DNA of 64,000 nucleotides from Pseudonocardia acidicola (GTDB taxonomy: Bacteria > Actinomycetota > Actinomycetes > Mycobacteriales > Pseudonocardiaceae), in the NCBI RefSeq assembly GCF_012911935.1, contig NZ_JAAXLA010000018.1, positions 1 through 64,000 on the forward strand, written 5' to 3'. A program made the translations under genes and the position numbers. This document shows, piece after piece, positions 35,592-41,977 of the stretch (position 1 is the first letter of the stretch; each line of letters opens with the position of its first letter). Under the pieces are notes generated by a model that ran no database searches, was not told where the DNA came from, and saw nothing but the letters and a program-made list of their open reading frames with translations.

Positions 35592-35960
35592 TCAGTGCAT
35601 GGCGGCGAGCGCCGCGGGCAGGTCGGGGTGGAGTTCGAACAGCTCCCGCAGCTCGGCGGCGACCAGAGCGTCGTGCACGGGGTGGTGGGGCGGGGCGATC
35701 AGGCAGAGGGCGATGTCGGCTCGCCCTGCCGACCGGGCGATGTCGTCCAAGATGCGAACGCCGGAGGGGGGCAGGCCGGCGAGGTCGGTGAGGTCCAACG
35801 CGAGCAGTCGTGGCAAGGCGGCCAGGTGTTCGCTGGCCAGGGCATGAAGGCTCGTAACGGCGGTGTCGTCGAGTCCGCCGGCCAGGGTGAGCCGGTGGAC
35901 ACCGTCCTCGGGCTGGTCATGGATGATGGCGAACCGGTCAGTGGGCCTCTGCGGTGTCAC
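35592..35960 (-). CDS. STAS domain protein
   Basis: This 122-residue protein has a STAS fold as in anti-sigma-factor antagonists: DGVHRLTLAGGLDDTAVTSLHALASEHL, LLALDLTDLAGLPPSGVRILDDIAR and a final helix. The residue at the usual phospho-serine position lies in LAGLPPSGVRIL, so regulation by phosphorylation is possible but not shown. GTG 35960 has GGAGG 6 bases upstream. It precedes the leader ORF by 33 bases, so STAS and PucR-HTH genes likely share an mRNA. No anti-sigma kinase is adjacent. Confidence 0.8.
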   Translation of the reverse strand: MTPQRPTDRFAIIHDQPEDGVHRLTLAGGLDDTAVTSLHALASEHLAALPRLLALDLTDLAGLPPSGVRILDDIARSAGRADIALCLIAPPHHPVHDALVAAELRELFELHPDLPAALAAMH

Positions 35961-36323
35961 GTGACACCTCCACGCGGCTGTTCGCTCGGGCTCCCCGGCG
36001 GTTCCTTGGAAGAACCGGCCAGTGATCGGATCGAACAGCGCTCGCCCTTGACGACGGCTGACCTCGGGTGTCCGGACCGCTGGGCTACACGCTACGCGGG
36101 TTGAGCAGCGGTGTATGCCCGTCCGCCAGATTGGTTCTAGGGAGTGGGCCGGGCAGCCTCCCGTATGTGCAGGCGAGCCCGGCCGGCGGTCACGCCGGCC
36201 GCGCCCGGGCCGGAGGCAGGAGGGCGCGAGCCGAGCGGGGCCGCAGAGCCGGGCTCGCTGCGCGCCGCCGGAGGCGGCGCGCCTTGATCCCATAGAGCCG
36301 GATTCGGCAGATACGCTCACGCT
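35961..36323. other. GC-rich intergenic region with two hairpins
   Basis: No gene is convincing in these 363 bases. GGCCGGCG/CGCCGGCC with a 4-base loop lies at 36181-36200. GCGCGCCGCC/GGCGGCGCGC with a GGA loop lies at 36260-36282. The second could end a leftward or rightward transcript; no gene ends nearby, so its purpose is unclear. Confidence 0.6.
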
Positions 36324-36518
36324 GTGGGTCAGTCTCGTGAGCGTCGGGCGTACGCCGACGCGTCGGTGCTGGACTTGGCGATGGCGGAGTTCGTCGAGAG
36401 TGCGGCCCGTGGTGACGTCGTGTGGCTGACGAGGGACGGGGAGCGGGTCGGCGCGGTAGCGCCGCTCGACGTGGTGGAGGCCGGCTTGCGTGCGCTGGGC
36501 CGTGAGGTGTCGGGCTAG
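36324..36518 (+). CDS. Phd/YefM-like antitoxin, no toxin partner
   Basis: This 64-residue protein begins MGQSRERRAYADASVLDLAMAEF. Its core VVWLTRDGERVGAVAPLDVVEAG (about 33-55) matches the N-terminal fold of Phd/YefM antitoxins (xxxLTRxGxxVAxLVP). No PIN, RelE or Doc toxin gene follows; instead the convergent YdcF gene ends within the same CTAG. It may be an orphan that regulates or neutralises a distant toxin. The start is GTG. Confidence in the family is moderate because the protein is short. Confidence 0.65.
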   Translation: MGQSRERRAYADASVLDLAMAEFVESAARGDVVWLTRDGERVGAVAPLDVVEAGLRALGREVSG

Positions 36519-37177
36519 CTCGGGATGACGCGCCGGGTGAACCCGGCGGCCACGAGCCGGTCGTAGGCGTCGCGGACCGGCTCGGGGATGTCCTGCGGGG
36601 CGGCCCAGCCCTTCTCCGCGTACACCCAGATGCGTTGGGTGTCGCCGACGAGCATGTTGATGACTCGGTCCACGTCGCCGATGCCCTCGATGTAGTCGTC
36701 GAGCGGCAGTGGTTGGGAGGCGCAGACGACGTCGATGTCCGGCCAACGCAGTCGGCACATCGCGTACGCGCGGCGCTGCTGGTAGGGGCGCGAGATCAGC
36801 ATGACGGAGCCGACGGTGAGGCCCCGGTCCTCGACGAGGGCGCGGGTGAAGTCGATGTTCTCGCCGGTGTGGGTGGCTTTCGGCTCGACGAGGATCGCGC
36901 TGTCGGGGACACCGAGGGTCAACGCGTGCTCGCGGTAGTGCACGGCCTCGCCGCGGGGGAAGCGTTCGACGGTGGTCGGGGCGTTGGCGCCGGAGAACAC
37001 GATGGTCGGGAACAGGCCTCGATGGTACAGCTCGGCGGTGTAGGTGGCGACGCCGAGGTCGTGACTGCCGAGGCCGATTCCCAGGTCGACCGGGCGCGGG
37101 TCGTGGTGCATCTGGTTGAAGTCCCACAAAGTGCCGACATAGGCCCGATACTCCTCGGGGAGCGCCACGGCGGGCAT
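36515..37177 (-). CDS. YdcF family protein (DUF218/SanA-like)
   Basis: This 220-residue protein has a DUF218 domain. Supporting stretches are LGSHDLGVATYTAELYHRG (about 49-67), IVFSGANAPTTV, EPKATHTGENIDFTRALV and SVMLISRPYQQRRAYAM. No signal peptide is present. The chemical role of YdcF proteins is unsettled. ATG 37177 has GAGGAG 8 bases before it and lies 11 bases past the GntR gene, so both share an operon. Its stop and the antitoxin stop share CTAG. Confidence 0.85.
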   Translation of the reverse strand: MPAVALPEEYRAYVGTLWDFNQMHHDPRPVDLGIGLGSHDLGVATYTAELYHRGLFPTIVFSGANAPTTVERFPRGEAVHYREHALTLGVPDSAILVEPKATHTGENIDFTRALVEDRGLTVGSVMLISRPYQQRRAYAMCRLRWPDIDVVCASQPLPLDDYIEGIGDVDRVINMLVGDTQRIWVYAEKGWAAPQDIPEPVRDAYDRLVAAGFTRRVIPS

Positions 37178-37188
37178 GCGCGTGCTCC

Positions 37189-37959
37189 TCAGTCGGGGAT
37201 CGCGAAGGTGTAGGACCACGAGAACCGGGACGCCGCGTGGACACCGCGGGCGAACTCGACGAGCGTGCCGTCGGCGGTGTAGGTGCGCCGGTGCAGGATC
37301 ATCACCGGCTCACCTGCGGGGAGCTTGAGCTGCTCGACCTCGTCCGGCGTCGGCATCCGGGCGTGGATCGACTCGGTGATGTGGTCGGGTTCGAGGCCTT
37401 GCAGCGTGAGCACGGCGAAGCCGCCGCCGCGCCCGGCCGGGCCGGGGGTCGGGTCGACCAGCGGCGTGCCCTCGACGTGCTGGGGCAGGTAGTAGCTGGT
37501 GAGCGTGTGTGTCGGCTGCCCGTCGTCGGTCACCAGGCGGGCCCGTTCGTAGACCGGCGCGCCCGGCTCGATGCCGAAGGCCTCCGCAACCTCAGGGTCC
37601 GCCTCGACCAGCGCGACGGTCTGGGTCTGGTCGGCTGGTGCCCACGCGCGTCCGGACGCCTCGCGGTCCGCGGCGAAGGCGACGACGTCGCCGAACTTCC
37701 ACTTCCGCTTGGCGTAGCGCTCCGTGCCGAGCCGGCGCATGGGCGGCCGCTGGCGCACGACGGTGCCCCGGCGACGGATCGGCGTCACGAGGCCCTCGGC
37801 CTCCAGGACGGCGACGGCGTTGCGGACGGTCTTGACGTTGACGTTGTGCTCGGCGGCCAACTCGTCCTGCTTGGGCAAGGTCTCGCCCGGCGCATAGCGG
37901 CCTTGCTGGATCGCGTCGCGCAGCAGCGCGGCCAGCTCGCGATACCCGGTGACTGCCAT
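37189..37959 (-). CDS. GntR family regulator with UTRA domain
   Basis: This 256-residue regulator has a GntR winged helix (about 1-72: YAPGETLPKQDELAAEHNVNVKTVRNAVAVLEAEGLV) and a UTRA ligand-binding domain (about 95-245). It resembles the KorSA-type GntR regulators of actinomycete integrative elements. The start at ATG 37959 was preferred to the longer frame because the domain begins there. Its upstream region holds an inverted repeat that overlaps a rightward promoter, so it should repress that promoter. It likely also controls itself and ydcF. Confidence 0.88.
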   Translation of the reverse strand: MAVTGYRELAALLRDAIQQGRYAPGETLPKQDELAAEHNVNVKTVRNAVAVLEAEGLVTPIRRRGTVVRQRPPMRRLGTERYAKRKWKFGDVVAFAADREASGRAWAPADQTQTVALVEADPEVAEAFGIEPGAPVYERARLVTDDGQPTHTLTSYYLPQHVEGTPLVDPTPGPAGRGGGFAVLTLQGLEPDHITESIHARMPTPDEVEQLKLPAGEPVMILHRRTYTADGTLVEFARGVHAASRFSWSYTFAIPD

Positions 37960-38014
37960 GCCGAATAACGCTAGCGGTACCGGCGATGAGCACCCGCCTC
38001 GGATACTTAGAACC

Positions 38015-38056
38015 ACTTCTATTGACATGAGCCGTGGCGCTTGACTTAATAGAGGT
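38015..38056 (+). promoter_or_regulatory. GntR-type operator overlapping a rightward promoter
   Basis: ACTTCTATT (38015-38023) and AATAGAGGT (38048-38056) are inverted copies with one mismatch, 24 bases apart. Between and over them TTGACA (38022-38027) and TTAATA (38046-38051), 18 bases apart, form a good promoter. Its start would fall a few bases before ATG 38064. The right arm covers the -10 element, as expected for repression. Confidence 0.6.
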
Positions 38057-38119
38057 AGCCCTAATGGCGTCGCGCCAACGGGGCGGACGCCGATCGACGG
38101 AGGTGGACGAGACGACGAA

Positions 38120-38165
38120 GGCCCCGGCCGTCCACAGCGGACAATCCACTGTGGAGGTCGGGGCC
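38120..38165 (-). terminator. Hairpin terminator after the CoA ligase gene
   Basis: Arms of 17-18 bases (GGCCCCGGCCGTCCACAG and its near complement) pair with one bulged base and one G-U pair around an 11-base loop. It lies 133 bases past the ligase stop on the leftward strand. A short T-rich stretch follows it on that strand. Confidence 0.65.
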
Positions 38166-38297
38166 CTCTCGCGTTCCGTACCGGTCCCGTGGATGACCCC
38201 AGATCACCCCGGGAAGGGCCGTACCCTCACAGACACCCGAACTCGGCCCGGGAAGCATTTGCGCTGGTCACGGCGCCGTTCCAGCTGGTCGCGCCGA

Positions 38298-39875
38298 TCA
38301 GCTCGCGGCGCTCTCCCGGGCGCGCAGGTCCTTGCGCAGAATCTTGCCCGCCGCCGACTTCGGCACCTCGTCGATGAACTCGACGACGCGGATCTTCTTG
38401 TGCGGGGCGATCCGCTCGGCGACGAAGCTCATCACCTCGTCCTCGGTCAGGTCGGCGGCGTTCTGCTGCTTCACCACGAAGGCCTTCGGCACCTCCTCGC
38501 CCTCGGCGTCGCGCACCCCGATGACCGCCGCGTCGGCGATCTTGTCGTGGGTGAGCAGCAGCGCCTCGAGCTCGGCCGGCGGGACCTGGTAGCCCTTGTA
38601 CTTGATCAGTTCCTTGACCCGGTCGACGATCGTGAAGACGCCGTCCTCGGTCACCGTCGCGACGTCACCGGTGTGCAGGTAGCCCTCGGCATCGAGGGTG
38701 GCCGCGGTGGCCTCCTCGTTGTTCAGGTAGCCGACCATCACGTTCGGGCCCTTGACCCACAGCTCGCCGCGGCCACCGGGCCCGACCTCCTCGCCGGTGT
38801 CGGGGTCGACGAGCTTGCACTCGGTGTTGGGCACCGCGAAGCCGCAGCTGTTGAGGTCGATGTCGGGGCGATCGTCGGGGATGCAGTGGCTCACCGGGGA
38901 CATCTCGGTCATCCCGTAGCCCTGCAGCACCGTGCAGTTCAGCCGCTTCGCCACCGCATGCCCGAGCTCGGCGTCCAGCGGGGCGGCGCCGGAGAAGATC
39001 ACGTCGATGCAGGACAGGTCGTACTGGTCGACGACGGGGTGCTTGGCCAGCGCGACCGCGACCGGCGGCGCGATGTACACCCGCTGGACCTCGTACTCGG
39101 AGACGATCCGCAGGAACTCGACCAGGTCGAACTTCGGCATCGTGACGACGGTGGCCCGCTTGTGCAGGCCCTGGTTCATCATCACGGTCATGCCGTAGAT
39201 GTGGAAGAACGGCAGCACCGCGAGGATCTTGGTGTCGGTGCCGACGTTGCCCAGCGGCTCGATCTGCGCGAGGTTCGCGATCAGGTTGCGGTGGGTCAGG
39301 ACGACGCCCTTGGCCCGGCCGGTGGTGCCCGAGGAGTAGGGCAGCACGGCGGTGTCGCCGGCGGAGACCTCGATGGCGGGCGGCTCGGCGGTGGTGCCGA
39401 GCAGGTCGCGCAGCGAGGTGTAGCCCTCCGCGCCGTCCAGTACGACGATGGCGTCGTCGGTCAGCCCGGCCTCCTTCGCGGCCGCCGTCGCCCGGTCCAG
39501 GAACGGCGAGATCGTGATCAGCAGCTTGGCTCCGGAGTCGCTCAGCTGGTGGGCCAGCTCACCCGGGGTGTACAGCGAGTTGGCGCTGGTGACGATGGCG
39601 TTGGCCCGCAGTACACCGTGGAACGCGGCGACCCAGTAGGGCGTGTTCGGCGCGAAGATGCCGACCACCTCACCCTTGCCGATCCCCCGCTCGGCGAGCG
39701 CCGCGGCGATCTTCTCGACCATGGCCTCCAGCTCGCCGTAGCTGATCGTGGCCCCGGAGCCGCCGTCGATCAGGGCCGGGGCTCCGGCCCGGTCGCCGAA
39801 CCCGGCGGTGAACAGGAACTCGAACAGCGAGACCTCGGGGATCTCGACATCCGGGTACGGGCTGCGGATGGGCAT
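38298..39875 (-). CDS. AMP-binding acyl-CoA ligase (4-coumarate-CoA ligase-like)
   Basis: This 525-residue ANL ligase begins MPIRSPYPDVEIPEVSLFEF, typical of 4-coumarate-CoA ligase-like enzymes. Motifs are LPYSSGTTGRAKGV, GYGMTEMSPVSH, YLHTGDVATV, VDRVKELIKYKG and the catalytic lysine in SAAGKILRKDLR. It would activate an aromatic or medium-chain acid; the choice is open. ATG 39875 has AAGGGAG 6 bases upstream, which is better than ATG 39950. It appears to be transcribed alone. Confidence 0.9.
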   Translation of the reverse strand: MPIRSPYPDVEIPEVSLFEFLFTAGFGDRAGAPALIDGGSGATISYGELEAMVEKIAAALAERGIGKGEVVGIFAPNTPYWVAAFHGVLRANAIVTSANSLYTPGELAHQLSDSGAKLLITISPFLDRATAAAKEAGLTDDAIVVLDGAEGYTSLRDLLGTTAEPPAIEVSAGDTAVLPYSSGTTGRAKGVVLTHRNLIANLAQIEPLGNVGTDTKILAVLPFFHIYGMTVMMNQGLHKRATVVTMPKFDLVEFLRIVSEYEVQRVYIAPPVAVALAKHPVVDQYDLSCIDVIFSGAAPLDAELGHAVAKRLNCTVLQGYGMTEMSPVSHCIPDDRPDIDLNSCGFAVPNTECKLVDPDTGEEVGPGGRGELWVKGPNVMVGYLNNEEATAATLDAEGYLHTGDVATVTEDGVFTIVDRVKELIKYKGYQVPPAELEALLLTHDKIADAAVIGVRDAEGEEVPKAFVVKQQNAADLTEDEVMSFVAERIAPHKKIRVVEFIDEVPKSAAGKILRKDLRARESAAS

Positions 39876-40081
39876 CGGGCGCTCCCTTGCGACTGTCACT
39901 ACCGGGGATGGCGCGATCGTGGTGATCGGCACCGTAGGTGTGGCGCTCATGCTAAATCGGACAGAACCGCCTTCCGAACGAGGCCGACGGCACCAGGCAG
40001 GCGCGCACGAAGGGGACTAACGATCAGGCTGCGCGTTTGGTTCGACGGCCCCGTGGCCGCCCGGGGAACCCGGCACGCCCA

Positions 40082-40567
40082 TCAGGCGAACAGGTGCTCG
40101 AACGCCCGCAGGTTGGCCAGCGACTCCCCACGCTCGGAACGCCACGCGTACTCGCGGCGGATGGAGGTCGCGAAGCCGAGCTCGAGCAGGGTGTTGAAGT
40201 CGCCGTCGGCGGCCTCGAGTACCTGGCCGAGCACCCGGTCGAGCTCCTCGGCGTGGACGGCGTGCAGGCCGATCCGGCCGATCAGATGGATGTCGCCGAT
40301 CCGGTCCAGCGCGTAGTGCACCCCGTAGAGCCGGGCGTTGCGCTGCAGCATGAACCGGTAGACGCCCTCGTGGTTCTCGTCCGGCTGACGACAGACGAAC
40401 GCCTGCACGAACAGGGTGTGGTCGCGCAGCAGCAGCCAGCACTGGGTCGACAACCGGTTCGTCCCGGGCAGCGTGACCAGGAACTGGCCCGGCTCGCGGC
40501 GCTGGTAGTCGACCTCCAGCTCACGCAGCGCGGCCTCGACCCGCGTGTCGAGCTCGTCGGTCTCCAT
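40082..40567 (-). CDS. YbjN domain-containing protein
   Basis: This 161-residue protein belongs to the YbjN fold, related to type III secretion chaperones: FLVTLPGTNRLSTQCWLLL, VYRFMLQRNARLYGVHYALD and ELDRVLGQVLEAADGDFNTLLELGF. Its function in actinobacteria is not known. It lies 15 bases past mshA, as Rv0487 does in Mycobacterium, so it is likely co-transcribed. It may help a protein of that pathway fold, but this is unproven. Confidence 0.88.
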   Translation of the reverse strand: METDELDTRVEAALRELEVDYQRREPGQFLVTLPGTNRLSTQCWLLLRDHTLFVQAFVCRQPDENHEGVYRFMLQRNARLYGVHYALDRIGDIHLIGRIGLHAVHAEELDRVLGQVLEAADGDFNTLLELGFATSIRREYAWRSERGESLANLRAFEHLFA

Positions 40568-40582
40568 CCCGGGCCCCTTCCG

Positions 40583-41947
40583 TCAGCGGTCGATCATGCC
40601 CGCCAGCGCACCGCCCTGCAGCGCTGGGGCCTCTCCCGTGCTTAGCCGCTCCTGCCGGGCGACAAACTCTGCGCCCGCATCGGCGTAGGTGGCCAGCAGC
40701 GCGTCGGTGGTGCGGTCCCAGGAGAAGCCGCGCGCGTGCTCGACGGCACCGGCCCCCAGCTCGTCGCGCCGGGCCGGGACGAGCGCGACCCGGGCGAGGG
40801 CGTCGGCCCACTCGCCGGCGCCGTGGCCCGGCACGAGCAGTCCGGAGGACCCGTCGGCCACCGCGACGGGCAACCCGCCCACCCGGGCCGCGACGACGGG
40901 CGTCCCGCAGGCCTGGGCCTCCAGCGCCACCAATCCGAACGACTCGTTGTGGCTCGGCACCGTGACGACGTCGGCGGCCCGGTACACGTCGACCAGCCCG
41001 TCGCCGGACTGCGGCGGCAGGAACCGCAGGACGCCGTCGGCCCCGCCGAGCCCCAGCGAGTCACCGAGGCTCTGCAGCGCCGTCGGTTCGGCCAGGCCGC
41101 TGCCCGACGGCCCGCCCGCGACGAGCACGACCAGCCGCGAACGCAGCGGGGGCTCACGGCGCAGCAGCTCGGCGGCCGCCCGCAGCAGCACGTCCGGGGC
41201 CTTGAGCGGCTGGATCCGCCCGACGAAGGCGAGCACCACGGCGTCCGGGGCGATGCCGAGCGCGGCCCGCGCGGCGGCCCGGTCACCGGGGCGGAACCGG
41301 TCGAGATCGACCCCGGGTGGGATGGTCACGGTCCGCCACGGGTCGGCGCCGTAGAGCTCGACGAGCTGGCGGGTCTCGATCTCGGTGTTGCCGATCAGCC
41401 GGTCGGCCTCGGCGACGACCTGGTCCTCGCCGATCACCCGGACCTTCGGTTCCGGCCGGTCACCCTCGGCCAGCGCGGCGTTCTTCACCCGGGCCAGGGT
41501 GTGCGCACTGTGCACCAGCGGCACGCCCCACCGGTCCCGGGCCAGCCAGCCGACCTGCCCGGAGAGCCAGTAGTGCGAGTGCACGACGTCGTACCAGCCG
41601 GGCTCGTGGCGGGCCTCGGCGCGCAGCACACCCGCGGTGAACGCGCACAGCTGGCTGGGCAGGTCGTCCTTGCCCAGGCCCTCGAACGGCCCGGCGGCGA
41701 CGTGCCGGACGAGCACCCCGGGCACCATCTCGACCACCGGCGGCAGTTCGGACGACGTGGCGCGGGTGAAGATCTCCACCTCGACGCCACGCTGCGCCAT
41801 CCGCAGCGCGGTCTGGACGATGTAGACGTTCATGCCGCCCGCGTCGCCGGTTCCCGGCTGCTCCAACGGCGAGGTGTGGACCGACAGGACGCTCACCCGG
41901 TTCGGCAGCACCGCGTCCACGGCGCGGCCGGCACAGTCGCCGCTCAC
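40583..41947 (-). CDS. mshA: D-inositol-3-phosphate glycosyltransferase MshA
   Basis: MshA joins UDP-N-acetylglucosamine to inositol-3-phosphate, the first step of mycothiol synthesis. The 454-residue GT4 protein has the N-terminal pattern [25 protein letters not shown] (split here as [15 protein letters not shown], then [10 protein letters not shown], about 18-42). It also has [19 protein letters not shown] and the catalytic ESFGLVALE (E-x7-E, about 344-352). The protein identifies the host as a mycothiol-using actinomycete. It ends 15 bases before ybjN, and the sacsin-like gene ends 30 bases upstream. Confidence 0.96.
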   Translation of the reverse strand: MSGDCAGRAVDAVLPNRVSVLSVHTSPLEQPGTGDAGGMNVYIVQTALRMAQRGVEVEIFTRATSSELPPVVEMVPGVLVRHVAAGPFEGLGKDDLPSQLCAFTAGVLRAEARHEPGWYDVVHSHYWLSGQVGWLARDRWGVPLVHSAHTLARVKNAALAEGDRPEPKVRVIGEDQVVAEADRLIGNTEIETRQLVELYGADPWRTVTIPPGVDLDRFRPGDRAAARAALGIAPDAVVLAFVGRIQPLKAPDVLLRAAAELLRREPPLRSRLVVLVAGGPSGSGLAEPTALQSLGDSLGLGGADGVLRFLPPQSGDGLVDVYRAADVVTVPSHNESFGLVALEAQACGTPVVAARVGGLPVAVADGSSGLLVPGHGAGEWADALARVALVPARRDELGAGAVEHARGFSWDRTTDALLATYADAGAEFVARQERLSTGEAPALQGGALAGMIDR

Positions 41948-41977
41948 GAAACCTTTCCTAGCACGCGACAGAAAGGT

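Larger units (their letters stand above)
37960..38297. other. Intergenic region with orphan promoter and hairpin
   Basis: This 338-base region lies between the GntR gene and the end of the CoA ligase gene. It holds the inverted-repeat promoter at 38015-38056 and an ATG at 38064. The frame from that ATG reads MASRQRGGRRSTEV and then runs on with no stop into the antisense of the ligase gene, so no real gene follows. The ligase terminator lies at 38120-38165. Confidence 0.6.

Noticed and set aside
38034-40316. 759-codon forward frame over the CoA ligase gene
   Set aside because: Past the first ten or so codons it is the antisense of a clear ANL ligase. Only the promoter and start are of interest.
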